A DNA stretch of 64,000 nucleotides. It comes from Plasmodiophora brassicae. Its lineage: Eukaryota; Endomyxa; Phytomyxea; Plasmodiophorida; Plasmodiophoridae. This document shows, piece by piece, positions 21,815 through 33,351 of the stretch. A program made the position numbers and the translations under genes. Below the pieces are notes generated by a model. The model did not search any database. It was not told the origin of the DNA and saw nothing but the letters and a program-made list of their open reading frames with translations. The DNA is taken from assembly GCA_039704465.1 (NCBI GenBank), contig JASFAU010000017.1, positions 372,001-436,000 on the forward strand, read 5' to 3'. Each line of letters starts with the position of its first letter. The stretch's first letter is position 1.

Positions 21815-24056
21815 TTACAGGTCGTCTTCGAGATATCTGTACTCGAATGTGAAGTCGGATTTGATGCGCTGGCACCAGGAGTGGTCGTAGTCGAAGTAGA
21901 CGTAGGTGCCCTGCTCGAACTCGTCCGTGGTGACCTGCGGGTCCTTGTGCCGCTGGAACCAGGTCAGGTACTTGGAGTGGTACCGCCACGACTGCTTCTT
22001 CAGCTGCGACGCCGCCAGGTACTGCTGGTAGGTGCCCTGCTGGAAGTAGAAGATGAAAAACAGCGTGTCGGTGTCGTACTTCTCGAAGAACGACGGGTCC
22101 TCGAACACGGGCGACGGCGCCGACGGCCACGACGTCGGCGTGTGGTACGGATTACGCGGCAGGTAGTGCTTGGTGCGATCGGAATCCGCCTGCGTCGGCA
22201 TATGCCGAAGACTGGCCTCCATGACCTCCAGGTTCCTCGCCTGCTCATCCGACAACGGCGCATCGAACGTCTGTGGCGGCGGCGCGCGTACCGCCGGCGA
22301 ACTGTCTCTCGCGGATGACCCTTGCACGGCAGCTAATCGCGCCGGGCGAAGCAGGGACGGATCGGCGGCGGGCTCTTCCGACGTGGCAACGCTCTGTTGC
22401 TGCTTTTGCCTCATCTTGTTCGCCAGCACCGTCTTCGACGGCGGCCCACCGAGCCCCGGTGGCGGCATCACCGTCAGCGGCGACGACGACCGCATACCAG
22501 GTGGCGGCGCCGTTGTCGCCGATTTGGCAACCTCTTGCTGTTGTTGCTGGAGACGTTGCCGTTCGGATTCCTGTGCAGCCGCTGATTCCGCCTCTTCTTG
22601 CTGCTTGCGAGCCGCGGCGGCCATCTCAGCTTCAAGTTGCAGCTGGCGCACCAGCGCCGCTTCCTGTTCACGTTGCGCCTGGAGCTTCGCTAACGCTGCC
22701 GCCTGCTCGGCCTGCTGCTTCTGCTGCTGCTGCTTGACGATATTGGCGAAGGGTGCCGGCGGTGGCGCTGCCGCAGCTGGGGAAGGAAGGTCCAGGGGAC
22801 GAGGCGCGGGACCGCCCGTCTTCGGTGATCGTTTCGGCGACACGGGCATCATCGCCGGCGACTGTCGAACAGCAATCGCAGACGGTTCCTGGTAGTTCGC
22901 CGAGACCTGGACCGAGGTGACAGACGGCTTCTCTTTCTGGCGCTTCTTCTTCGGCTCCTTCTTCGGTGTCTCCTTGACGCCCTTTGGACTCGTCAGGCCA
23001 TCTGCAATTGGAGCGGTCGTCAATGGCGCTGGCGCCTTGTCTTTCTGCCCTTTCGGCGGTGCATCGGGGACGGGCGCAGATGATACCGGCAGTGGGCTCT
23101 TCTTCGCTGTCGACCTGCGACCAGCATGCGGTGGAGCGCGGGGCGATTCCTCTGGACCGTGATCAACGCTGACGGCCGTCTCCTTCTCGTCCAAATCGTC
23201 TTGTTCCGCACCCGATTCCAGATCTTCATCGCTGAGCTCCAGGTCGCTGGCCTCCTCTTCCTCGGTCGGAAACTGAGCGGGCGGCGGCGCCGGCTTCGCG
23301 TTCCGCTTCTGCGACAGCAGGTCGTAGATATACGCGTCGTCGAACTGTTCCATGTCATCGTCCTGGAGACCTGCGGTCAGAAGACGGCCATGGAGCGAAC
23401 AGGAACCAACGGACCTGGTTGTTCTCGATGAAATAGTCGACGTCGTCCTGTATCTCGAGGATGTCGTTGACAATGATCTCATCCTCGAACAGCATCTCCC
23501 ACGCCATCTCCAGGTGCTCGATATGGAATTTGTACCGCTCGACGAGCTTCTGCAGGTGTTCGATGTGGACCTCCTCGTTGCCCTTGCTGCGCTTCTTCCC
23601 GCGCCGTTGCTCAGCATCCAGCTGCGCTTCCCGCTCGCTGAGCTGGTGCTTCAGCAGCGATATCCGCTTATCAATCCAGGCCTTGACTTCGAGTTTCGGT
23701 TTGTCCAAGAGCTTCTTCTTGGGCGTGTTGTTCAGCGCTTCCTTTGAGAACGCTTTCGTCTTCGTTTCCTTCTCGCAGACTTTAAACCGCTCCATATCGC
23801 GTTCGATCTGTTTCCGGGCCTGCAGCATCTCATCCTTGTCCCTGATTTCCGGACTGGACAACCATCCCTTGATCTGGTCGCGGTATCGCTGCAACCGTTT
23901 GATCTCCTTCTTCAGGTCGGCTTCATGCTTCTCCTTGAGCGCGGCCGTCGGCGCCGAATACACTTTCTGCCAGATCGACTCGAACTCGACCAGGCCGTCC
24001 TGGACGCGCTTCAGGACGCGCTCGATCTCGGACTGCTGCTTCCTGGTTTGCGCCAT
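21815..24056 (-). CDS. CNOT3: CCR4-NOT complex subunit NOT3/NOT5
   Basis: Exons 24056-23415 and 23362-21815 join in phase 0 across a 52-nt intron to give 729 aa. The N-terminal 220 residues are the Not3 coiled-coil domain (starts MAQTRKQQSEIERVLKRVQ, and includes KLVERYKFHIEHLE). A long disordered middle is rich in Pro, Gln, Ala and Glu. The C-terminal NOT2/3/5 box contains YHTPTSWPSAPSPVFEDP, LFFIFYFQQGTYQQYLAA and FEYRYLEDDL. The protein should act in cytoplasmic mRNA deadenylation and in sensing ribosomes with slow decoding. Length and domain order are normal for CNOT3. Confidence 0.93.
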
Positions 24057-24374
24057 GACGCGCGCAACGCGACGACGACGTCCGCCGCAGCGACCGCGAT
24101 CCGGGTGTCGTTCGTCCGCGTCACCACGGACTTATCAATGGTTGCAGCTCCAGTCGGTCCGACTCGGGGCCCGATGGCTCCCGGGCACATCCGCCAGGGG
24201 CCGTCGACACGTGCTTGATCGGCGTGCAGCCCACTCTGGGCTGCCCCTGTGCAGTTCGCGCTGTGCGCAACTGTGTCGGTTGCGTGTCGAGACGTACACA
24301 GGACAGGAGCGGGGCCGTGGGACCAGTCGTGGTTGCGGGACGACGCCGGCGCAGTGCGTCCGTCGGCGGCCAGT

Positions 24375-24674
24375 ATGTCGGGCCTCGTGGCATATTCCTC
24401 CGAGAGCGATGACGACGATGGCGGGAGATGCGCGTCAAGTCCAAAGCGGCTGCCGCCGGCCGCTGCCGTACTGCCAGGGAAAGTCGTCGGCGACGTTCAT
24501 CGTGCGCCGGCGCCGAAGCGGCAGTGCGTTGTCCATAGTGAGAACCTGGACATGATACCTCCGCAGCTTCGCCTTCGCAGGCCGAATGTGGTCACTGAAG
24601 AATCGTTCCGGACGCAGCGAGTTCGACGCCAACATCAACAGCAACGTCCTGGCCCATCCACCCCTGATAAATGA
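24375..24674 (+). CDS. small 99-aa protein with acidic N-terminus and PNVVTEE motif
   Basis: The frame starts at an ATG 320 bp upstream of and divergent from CNOT3. The product begins MSGLVAYSSESDDDD, continues with a basic Pro/Ala region, and ends with LDMIPPQLRLRRPNVVTEES and a Gln/Arg tail. A start like L-V-A-Y-S-S-x-S-D plus a later P-P-L-x-R-P-N-x-x-T-E-E motif recurs in small uncharacterised eukaryotic nuclear proteins, but I cannot name the family. No intron is needed. Confidence 0.4.
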   Translation: MSGLVAYSSESDDDDGGRCASSPKRLPPAAAVLPGKVVGDVHRAPAPKRQCVVHSENLDMIPPQLRLRRPNVVTEESFRTQRVRRQHQQQRPGPSTPDK

Positions 24675-24789
24675 TTCCCCAGACTGAACGTAGCACGCTC
24701 GATCCACCTCCATTCGAGGCTGGGAACTTTTATCCAACGCGAATTGCCGGACCGGTCGATGCCAGCCAGTGTATTGTGCCCATTCAGCA

Positions 24790-25480
24790 TTACTTGGCGG
24801 CCATGGCGGCATGCGCACTCTTGACGAAATCAAGGGCAGCAATGTTGTCGTGGTACGCCTGCAGCGCTGGGAACGCGCCCAGGTCGACGCCCAAGTACTT
24901 CATCCAGGACAGGACGATGTACAGGTAGGAGTCGGCGACCGTGAACTTGTTGCCGACCAGGTACTTCTTGTTGTTCAGCTCGTGCTTGACCAGGTGCTCG
25001 TACTTGGTCTTCAGCTTGGCCTTCAACCACTCCTTGACCTCGTTCGGCGTCGCTGGGTTGAACAACGGGCCAACCAAGCTGTGCACTTCGCTCGAAATGT
25101 ACGACAGTTTCGCCTGGATCAGGTAACGCGCGCTGGTTCCCGCGGCTGGTGCCAGTTCCGACGTTGGGTTCTGATCCGCGATCCACTGCAGCGTCGCCGC
25201 ATTCTCGTTCAGGATGGTCTTATCCTCGAGGACAAGGCACGGCACGTTGCCCTTCGGGTTGATCTGGTAGAAATCCTTGTCCTTGTTGGGCCCGGTGGTA
25301 ACCTTGTGCGTCTGCAGGTCCACTTGGTACGCGTTGACCTTGGACCCGATCAGACCGGCCTTGTGTGCCGCGATGTAGTTGCTGGCGCCTGCCATCACGA
25401 TACGAATCAGGCGATACAACACGTGCGGGTCGCGCGGGCGTACCGCAGGACGTCGGCGTGTAGTACAGTTCGGCGACCAT
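24790..25480 (-). CDS. glutathione S-transferase
   Basis: Exon 1 (25480-25444, 37 nt) and exon 2 (25388-24790) join in phase 1 across a 55-nt intron to give 211 aa, the usual GST length. The N-terminal thioredoxin-fold domain has YYTPTSCGASNYIAAH, with the likely catalytic Ser/Cys at residues 11-12. The cis-proline glutathione-binding motif is PKGNVPCLVL, followed by LNENAATLQWIAD. The all-helical C-terminal domain ends with the capping motif NKFTVADSYLYIVL. It resembles bacterial beta and fungal-type GSTs. It is likely a soluble detoxification enzyme. Confidence 0.92.
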
Positions 25481-26147
25481 GGTGCGTGCGTGCGTGCGTG
25501 CAACAATCCACCCGAGCCCCACCGCCGACTTTGTAAAATGACGCCACATCGGACCGAGTCGCCGCATGGCCATGGAGGTACCTACAAGGGCACGGACTTT
25601 GTCCGCCGGCCCGGTCGCCCCTCCACCACCAGTGCGGCGGGGTTCGCAAAAGTACACCCCGGGCCCCGGTGCAAGGCGGCGTCCGTCCGTCCCACAACCT
25701 GCAAGCCGGACCCCTCGCCCCTTTTGCGTGTCCGGAACATTCCGACGGGATGGCGCGGCCTGGCAACAGCACCACATCAAGCTTTTTCGATTTTGAGTGC
25801 TCTGTAGGCGACCTGACCCAACAACACACGATCGTGTTGACGTCCTTGCCTCGGCAGCGCGGGCACTGTGACAACGCGATCTACATGGCGCTTCGACGTC
25901 TCGCGATCTGACCACTGTCTACAAGGGCACCAGAGGACGGTCTCCTGTTGCGTCATGCGCACTGCGAGGGGGCACCGAAGCACGCGGTACAAGAAGCGGA
26001 CCGCGCCTGGTCTGAGGTTACGGATCGATCCGCCCCAGACTGGGCCGACTAAGAACAATCTACGCGGTTCGTCGTGCTTCGAGCGTTCACGCGTCCTGAC
26101 ACCTTCTTAGGCTTGGGAGTATCGTTAAATATCAGTGAGCGAGTGTC
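25481..26147. other. intergenic; weak frames only
   Basis: Several overlapping frames are open in this GC-rich stretch. One + strand frame (25566-25796) contains a single YTPGPGA that recalls the SHIPPO motif, but the same bases are open on the other strand, and there is no start context or repeat. I see no convincing gene. GST and the tail-anchored gene flank it, both on the minus strand. Confidence 0.35.
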
Positions 26148-27127
26148 TCAGCTAGCACGCGAAACGAGAATGAATGCGATCCAGAGGATGATAACGGCCC
26201 AGATGACGGTGACCGCGGGCGGCTCGTTACTGATCCCGCGACGCTCGCTGCTATCAGGCGGCGGTTTCCTGTCCAGAACGGTGGGGATCAGGTCCAGGAT
26301 CGGCGTGATTATCGTTGGGGACGCGGCCGGCGATACGGCAGGGGACACTGGCGGTGACACGGCCACGCCATGGTGCCGGGCGTTGTCCCTGTTGATCTCG
26401 TCGACAATCGTCTGCAACGTGCGCTTCAAACCCACGTTATCGCACGACGACCGTGCTGTTGACCAGGAGCAAATTAGCAACCGGTCTCTGTTCCAGCACG
26501 AGTCAACTTACGTGTCCGCGGTGATGGTCGCCGCAGGAATTTCGGGATGATCCTGAGGACGCCCTCCAGGATGGTGTACACGGGTACCAGCATGTGCGGC
26601 TGCTCATGAAACGACTTCGAGTTGAAGTTCCGTTCGACGATGGCTGCGCATTCGCCGACCTCGCTCACTAGCTCGGCCGCCGTGAACACGTCGAACGAAT
26701 CGATCTGCAGCGCCCAGTCAGTGTTGTTCAGACAGACGGCAGACGCCAGCCCTAGACCTGAAGGCCGCATGCCTCATCGCTGTGGATGACCATCAGGATG
26801 CGGTGCGTATTGGCGAAGTCGTCCGCCGATCCGGAGTCGAACGCCATCTGAGCGCACATCTCGATGCGAAGGCTGAAGCGCACGCTCCACTGATGGAACA
26901 CCTCGCGGACGGCGTCATCGGCCCTGGACAGCACGTCTCAGTTCAATGTCGTTCATATGGTGCACAGGTCTCAACGCGTTCTCCTCGACGATTAACGGCG
27001 AGCTCGTCGCGCGTCTGGGCCTGACAAGGCCGAACGACGACGTCCGGAACGGAGCGTTGGCGTCCTCGTCTTCCTTGGTGCCGGTCCGCCGATGGATACT
27101 GGAAGTGCTGCGCCTCCAGGACTTCAT
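26148..27127 (-). CDS. unknown 272-aa protein with C-terminal membrane anchor
   Basis: Four exons, 27127-26976, 26923-26758, 26704-26512 and 26455-26148, join with consistent phases. The third donor is the canonical GTAAGT and its intron contains a TGCTAAT branch-site-like sequence. The N-terminus is basic and Ser/Arg rich. The middle is well ordered in appearance: VREVFHQWSVRFSLRIEM, FANTHRILMVIH, FTAAELVSEVGECAAIV and VPVYTILEGVLRIIPKFLR. A Pro/Ser/Val linker follows, and a single hydrophobic helix, VTVIWAVIILWIAFIL, lies 6 residues from the end, which is typical of tail-anchored insertion. I recognise no family. Confidence 0.6.
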
Positions 27128-28024
27128 ATGCCCAGCGTTATTATCGCGTCGACTTGACGTTTGCAGAGTCACCGTTGTCACCGACCGTGAGTCAACCCGC
27201 CGAGTCACCTCCTGACGAACACAGCAGGTGATGAGTGATGACCCGTGCTAAATCGGGCACCCGGACTCCAGGTCTCCAGCCATCCGACACCGTCCATGCC
27301 CTTGGCTGACCTTTCACAGTGCAGAAAAAGTGAACCGAACGGAGCCATGATGAGCAGAGTCGTTCGCCGTTGCATTATAGCGCTGGGCATGATAGGGAGC
27401 ACCTGCCTTGGATAGTGCACCATCAACGCATCGCGCCTGTGCGCAGCATCGTTCAACAAAGGCGGGCGCCATCAGTGCCGCTTCGCGAAGACAAATCGCG
27501 TCAGCGCACGGGCTGGCCGCCGAATCACCACACACCACGCCTAGGTTTCCGTCCTGCCCATGATGATGTCATCAAATCATCATAAATGTGCCCCAATTTT
27601 CTATTTTTAGAACGAAGCTCTACCGCAGGCTACCTACCCATACCTGCGATACGAGTCAAATCTAAAAATAGTACGCCGGGAAGCGCGCTTGTCGGAACCT
27701 CGAAGCTGGTCTGACAGTCTGAATTGGAGTCGGTTCGGTGAGCATGGTCACGACGACGTTAGTGGCGGTGCCTGATGGCCACGGACAGATGGAGCCGGGT
27801 CTCCCTCGCCGACGCGCCGCTGTCTGCGCTGCGCTCCTTACCAACCTGGACGTGTACCAGCTCGCCCTGATCAGCTCTCGCAAGCGCAGCCGGTCGCCCA
27901 TCCATCGCACGAGCAACAAGCGCGCCGCGAGACGCCTTGACGGCCTTGACGAAGCACTGGTCAGCTGGACACTCTAACGCTGCTCCCGACATCAACGATA
28001 ATAATATACGGTGCGATATTACCA
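27128..28024. other. intergenic with an AT-rich inverted repeat
   Basis: No reliable gene is visible. A 77-aa + strand frame (27744-27977, starting MVTTTLVAVPDGHGQM) has protein-like composition but no other support. An 11-bp inverted repeat (CTATTTTTAGA near 27600, TCTAAAAATAG near 27660) lies in the only clearly AT-rich patch. The rest shows nothing I can name. Confidence 0.35.
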
Positions 28025-28600
28025 ATGAACGCGGAGGTCTGGCACCAGCTGGGTGCCGGATCGGAGGTCATGAACTCCGCCGGTTATGCGTCTTCAATAT
28101 CGATGAATAGCGTGAGCCAGCGTCGGTGGGCGATCCTGATCGATGATTCCGAGGGCTCGGTGGCCGCCGCCCGATGGTCCGTCGCCAACCTGGCCCGGTC
28201 CGGCGACGACATCACGTTAGTGACCGCGGTTGAGCACCAGACCGGCCTTCACGACGCGCTACTTCTGGCCCTGTCTCCGTTGATGTTCACCACCCTGGGC
28301 GAACCCGATGCCGATCCCGAGCGCGCGATCGACCTGCTCAGTAAGTTCCGGGACATGCTGGAACCCACCGACAGGACGTGGACCACACACTGTGTCGCGA
28401 TCGACGGCGACAAGAGGAAAGGGCCTGCTCTCGTGGACTTTGCCGCGCGAGAGCATCTCGACTTTGTCGTCGTCGGCTCTCGGCACCTTGGTAGCGTCTT
28501 CCGAATCCTCCTCGAGGCCGCCGGCGACGGGAGCTTCTCCGACTATGCCATCCATAACATGCCCTGCCCTGTCGTCGTTGTTCTCTGCGGCCCTCGTTGA
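28025..28600 (+). CDS. universal stress protein (USP/UspA fold)
   Basis: A 191-aa single-exon protein. After a ~33-residue leader, RWAILIDDSEGSVAAARWSVANL forms the first strand and helix of the USP fold. The C-terminal half has ALVDFAAREHLDFVVVGSRHLGSVFRILL, then GDGSFSDYAIHNMPCPVVVV. These match the G-x(2)-G-x(9)-G-S/T nucleotide-binding signature, here G-S-R-H-L-G...G-S-F-S, and the terminal P-C-P-V-x-V-V strand. ATP binding is likely. It is probably a stress-response regulator. An alternative start is the Met at residue 16 or 27. Confidence 0.8.
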   Translation: MNAEVWHQLGAGSEVMNSAGYASSISMNSVSQRRWAILIDDSEGSVAAARWSVANLARSGDDITLVTAVEHQTGLHDALLLALSPLMFTTLGEPDADPERAIDLLSKFRDMLEPTDRTWTTHCVAIDGDKRKGPALVDFAAREHLDFVVVGSRHLGSVFRILLEAAGDGSFSDYAIHNMPCPVVVVLCGPR

Positions 28601-28762
28601 CGATGATACCCTGGAATACATGGGAGTATACTGGTTTCCCGCTCAGGTCGTACGTGACCGGTGATCATATCACGCGCCGAGTACACAAATCTGGATATTC
28701 GAGAAGACGCGCGCGCCTTCCCATGGGCAATATATCCATTGGGTGACCCGCGACCCTGGCGA

Positions 28763-31322
28763 ATGCATCCGCGTTCGTTGTCGGGGACGCTGCCGAGCGG
28801 CGGGCCATTCGTCCCCGAGGCGGACCCGTTGCAGGCGCCGTACCAACACGCGCCGAAGAGCGCCCCGATCGCACCGCCGAAGTGGCAGCAGCAGGGGGCG
28901 CACGAATCCACATCCCTGGCCAATCATCCCGTCATCTCGGATGACTTCGTTGATCAGCAGCAGTGCGGCAGCGATGCGAACATGGGCGCCATGAACGAGG
29001 ACCCATCGGGGCTAACGGCGCCGATGGTCGAATACGACCTGGCCGCCCCGCAGGGCCAGGACCAGTACGTCAGCATGGTGCCCGGGCCGCATTCGGCGCG
29101 AACATCGCGCTCCATGGTCCCCATCAAACAGCCCGCCGTGCGGTCAAACACGCAGCCGATGATGATGTCGCGGTTCCCGATGGCGGGCGGCGAGCCGAGC
29201 GGCGCGATGAACACGCAGGCAGTGGACCTCGCCTGGGAGATGATCCGGCAGGAGCGGAAACTCCACAAGAACTGGCGCGAGATCCTCGACGCGTTCGAAC
29301 GCGTCATGCCCCGGTTCGGCAGCATCGACCCGCGGCTCATCGAGCGCGGCAAACCCATGATCGTCTCGCTGTCGACGATCACGAGCGCGCACGAGGCGCT
29401 GGTCCGGTCCGTCGCCGGCGTCGCCAGCGCCAGCCAGCTGCTCGACCCGAACGTCTGGTGCCAGTCGATCAACGGGATCGCCCTGCTGGGATCCGCGCAG
29501 ATCCACATGAACTACAAGGAGTTCGCCGACGGGTTCGCCTTTGTCCAGATGCAGTACGCGCAGTTACTGCAGGCCTGTTCCGCAAGGTGCGTGCTGCAGC
29601 CACGGACATTTCTCACGGCGCGCATGCTTTAACCATCTGTGTGTGCGCGCAGTTCGGCGCCTGCCAAGCTGGCGTCCGCTGTCAGCGTCGGGACGCCGGA
29701 TACGGCCGAGGTGTTCCTGGCGAAGCTGGTGAAACCGTTGCTGGCGCTGGCCCGCCTCAGCGACCTGGTGGATTGGCTGATGCGGGTCAGGCCGTGCGAC
29801 CAGGTGGCGGTCGCCGCCGGCGTCATCAACGCGATACGGCACGACCCGAACGTGGCAGCGTTGATCCTGCGGATTCGTGCCGGCCGCGTCGAATCGATCA
29901 ACGCGCAGTTGCACGTCCTGTCGGCCGGGCGGGTCGTCATGGCGTCCGGTATGACCGGGACGACCATCATCTGGAGCGGTCGTCTATCACATGGGCTGCG
30001 AGGCGCAAGGCATTCCTTCCTACTTGTGCCGGGATTGCTGGTCTGGCTGGCATGCGGCAACGCCGGCAAACTAGTCGGGTTTCAGTTGCTGTCGTCCGAC
30101 GTCCGGATCGATATCGTCCCGTCGAACCCGAAATCCCTGACGATACTGGGAAAGGACGGCACCCAACTCGCTAAGCTGACCTCGAAGTCGGCGTCGACGA
30201 CCCGAATCTGGGCAGCCTTGCTACGGCAAGCGTCGTCGCCGATCGTGTACCCGGAGCTGGCGTCCAGCGTGGGCTTGCCGTTCAACGTCCAGCATAAGGT
30301 GCACGTCACCAAGGATCTCGTGTGGTCGGCGGGCGGAGACCCGGAGAACCTGTTCGTCCTCGTCAGGAAGATCGGCGAGGGAGCGTTCGGCGCTGTCTAC
30401 GAGGTCATCCACAAGATGCTGGGCGTTAAGATGGCCGCCAAGGTCGTTGCCGCAGGAGGTGCCCAATCGGACGCCATTCGCAAGGAAATCGACATCCTCA
30501 CCGTTTGCCGGCACCCGAACATCGTAACCTATTACGGTAGGGGAGCGTGTTCGAATGTCTGCTCCTGCGAGCGTTTAATCGCCCATAGGGACAACGATGG
30601 ACACGAAGAAGCGGTTGTGGGTGCTCATGGATATCTGTGAGGGCGGGTCCGTGCACCAGCTCGGCAAGGCGCTTCACCTGCAGTGGAACGAGTTGCAGGT
30701 GGCGTACATTTGCCACGGGACGTTGCTGGCCCTGGCCTACCTACACGGCCTGAGGATCGTGCACCGCGACGTCAAGGGGCGCAATATCCTGATTTCCAGA
30801 CAGGGCACCGTCTGCCTGACCGACTTCGGTAACGGTCGCCCGCGGGTACCTGGATGGGTCGTTCCTGACCCCGTTCCCGCAGGCGTGTCGAAAAGGTTAC
30901 TGCCGTCGGCACAGAATTCAATGTTAACAGGGCCGGTTGGGACCCCCTACTGGATGTCCCCAGAGGTGGCCGCTGGACGGGGATCTCGGGTCAGCTGGTC
31001 GGCAGACATTTGGTCGCTGGCGATCACAGCGATCGAGCTGGCCGATGGGCACCCGCCGTACTTCTCGTTGAAACCCGCGCAGGCCATGAAGCTGATCGCG
31101 GAGAACGACCCGCCGACGCTGGAGAACCCGTCGCGATGGTCGTTCGAGTTCAGGGACTTCCTCAACTGCTGCCTGCAGAAGGACCCGTTCGACCGGCCGT
31201 CGGCCGAGTCTCTGCTCAGGCACCCGTTCGTCATTGCTGGCGCGCAGGTCGACCCCCGAATACATATCGCCCCGCTGGTGGAGCACTACCTGTCGTCGAC
31301 CGCGGCCACACCCGCCAAATGA
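28763..31322 (+). CDS. RhoGEF (DH)-PH-Ste20-type protein kinase fusion
   Basis: Exons 28763-29586, 29653-30536, 30589-30828 and 30883-31322 give 795 aa. Residues 1-150 are disordered (Pro/Gln/Met). Residues ~155-400 are all-helical and resemble a Dbl-homology domain (AVDLAWEMIRQERKLHKNW..., LLALARLSDLVDWLM...). Residues ~410-510 look like a PH domain (GRLSHGLRGARHSFLLVPG, ending TRIWAALL). The kinase follows with GEGAFGAVYE, the VKMAAK lysine, HRDVKGRN, DFGVSKRL (completed only by splicing) and GTPYWMSPE. These are Ste20/GCK features with all catalytic residues present. The protein would place Rho-GTPase activation and a kinase in one chain. The DH call is from pattern only. Confidence 0.82.
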
Positions 31323-31458
31323 ATTAATTAACCTCGACGTCATGTCCTAAGAGACGTTCCACCGTTGCACAACGCAGGTTGTTCTCAGGCCGTTACTCTG
31401 ATAGACAGCATAATGCCAGGGACGATCTGAGTCGTTTTCATGCGCTCGATTCTATTAG

Positions 31459-32798
31459 CTATGGAAGGCCGATTGCTAAAAGCTGCGACGATGGGGACGA
31501 CGACGTCAGGGACTTGCGGTGATCGAACCCGGGGACAGTGCCTGACCAGGATCGGGAGCTGGGTGATAGCAAATGATATGGGAATTCATCACGGCAGCAG
31601 TACAAGCCGTTAGCGCCGCCGAAGTCGCTCTGGACGGGCAGCAGCCAAAAGTAGAACTGGGTGCCAAACACATCGACAACGTTTCCATAGTAACCCTTGT
31701 CGAATTTGACATGAGCCTGACACCTGATAAAATGGGGGTTTCTCGAAGGCGACACCAGTACCTACCAGTAACGATCGTCGCCTGATATCGGCATGCGATG
31801 ACCCGTGCTTTTCCCTGAACTCTATCGTGGTGACCGCGTTCAGAACCGCCTGTTTCGTGGATTAGCCAGGGCCACAGAGGGGACGAGGAACGCGATCAAG
31901 AGGTACATAGAGGTGGAACAGTGTGAACGGAAGCAGGCCGACGCTGACCACCACGACTGCAAGGAACGCGCATACAACTGGAATATCAGTGCCCAGACCT
32001 TGCTGGAGGTAGACCGCGTTGCTGAACGAGGTTTTCGCGCGTTCAACAAACGTGACCAGAAACAGGACGGTGGACACGAATGCGTAGACCAGGAACAGGA
32101 CAAAGAACTTGCGGTTATAGAACCCGACCGTCGTATTGGCAAACGCGCAGAAGTGGTCCATGGCAAGAACGCATTGGCCCAGTCGCGAGCAGTGGTGCGT
32201 CCGATCCGGTTTGAAGTGCGGCGGCTGGCACTTGACACACTTACGGATGTAGGGCCCTGTATCGACGTTCGGGATCGACTGTTTTAACTCGACGAACGGC
32301 AACTGCCGGACGCGCTGGCGAAGCGGTTCCGTGCACGGGAAGAAGCCCGGCTCGACGATCTTGCTCATGAGCTCGACTTCGTCGCGTGTGAACAGGAACC
32401 GGTCGGCTCCGTTATCGTCCTCCGTGCACGCCCAGAACTGTTTATCGGGTCAGTTGACGCGTTCGATGGACGTATGGCGGCAACCGTACAGGCGTGTCCG
32501 GGACAGAGCCCGGTTTGGTTATGATCATCCGAAGATAGCAAATGATCATCATCGCGTATGTCATGTGAAACGCAACCTGACAGGCGTCGACGTTCGGCAC
32601 ACGTCAAGGAAGAACATACGACCGACGTACCAGAGCGAAGATCTGCCAGGAGGACGTGCCAGGGGACCGCCACGCGTTCAAACCGTAGAACCCGAGGTAG
32701 ACGCTGTAGGCGAACACGTTCGTCAGGAGGAACAACAGCGGCGGAAACCGGCCCGGGACATGATTCGAAATGGGCGGAGGCCCGGGTTTGGTTGGCAT
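31459..32798 (-). CDS. DHHC-type protein S-palmitoyltransferase
   Basis: Five exons, 32798-32631, 32576-32490, 32437-31907, 31849-31766 and 31716-31459, give 375 aa. Two N-terminal helices (PPLLFLLTNVFAYSVYLGF; VAFHMTYAMMIICYLRM) lead to TKPGSVPDTP. The zinc-binding cysteine-rich domain reads KCVKCQPPHFKPDRTHHCSR...CVLAMDHFCAF. In it the usual DHHC is D-R-T-H-H-C and the catalytic tetrad is D-H-F-C, a D-H-H-C variant. Two further helices follow, and splicing creates the conserved VTTIE motif. C-terminal VFGTQFYFWLLPV is also typical. The His-to-Phe change in the tetrad is unusual and worth confirming. Confidence 0.88.
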
Positions 32799-32893
32799 GA
32801 TCGTCTTCGGGTCCAACGCTATCACGTCGTCATGCCAGCGGCACTACTACCGGATGCTCGGACGAGTACATACAACGTCTCTCTGTGACGGTC

Positions 32894-33351
32894 CTACGGT
32901 GACGCGCGTGCGTTCGTGTAGGTATACCCGCCAAACTGGCACTCCTGAACAATCGCTGAGGGCATCTGGAGAGGCGCTGAACGTGTGGCGATGTTCGACG
33001 ACGACGATTTGCCGCGTCAGTCACGTGGATGCATTCTGGATCGGGACGCCGACCGGGAACGGCGCATCGCCTCGATTCCACCGGCGCAACCGGCAGAAAC
33101 CTGACCGCAAACATTGCTGGATGATTCGAATGCATGCTTGTCAACGTCGTGCTTGGCCGGCTCTGTGTCGGCGCCCCATAGGATGATTTGTCGTAGAAAC
33201 AGACACCCTGTTTAACGTTGGGCAGGACGCGCGCCGACAATGGTGCGATGGGACGCGGGCGTTGATGATCGACCTGGATTGCCGAGACGTGCACGGGCCA
33301 TGTCGGGTTGTACACGAGTGTGCCATCAGGCTGGTCTCGGATTGCCGCCAT
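32894..33351 (-). CDS. hypothetical protein, two possible exons
   Basis: A possible 120-aa product from 33351-33061 joined to 32965-32894 across a 95-nt intron. It begins MAAIRDQPDGTLVYNPTWPVHV and ends CQFGGYTYTNARASP. There is no signal peptide, membrane helix or known motif. The intron is longer than most here and only phase supports it. The gene lies just upstream of the DHHC gene on the same strand. Confidence 0.28.

Noticed and set aside
25566..25796. Second SHIPPO gene
   Set aside because: There is only one YTPGPGA and no further repeat, and other frames over the same bases are equally open.
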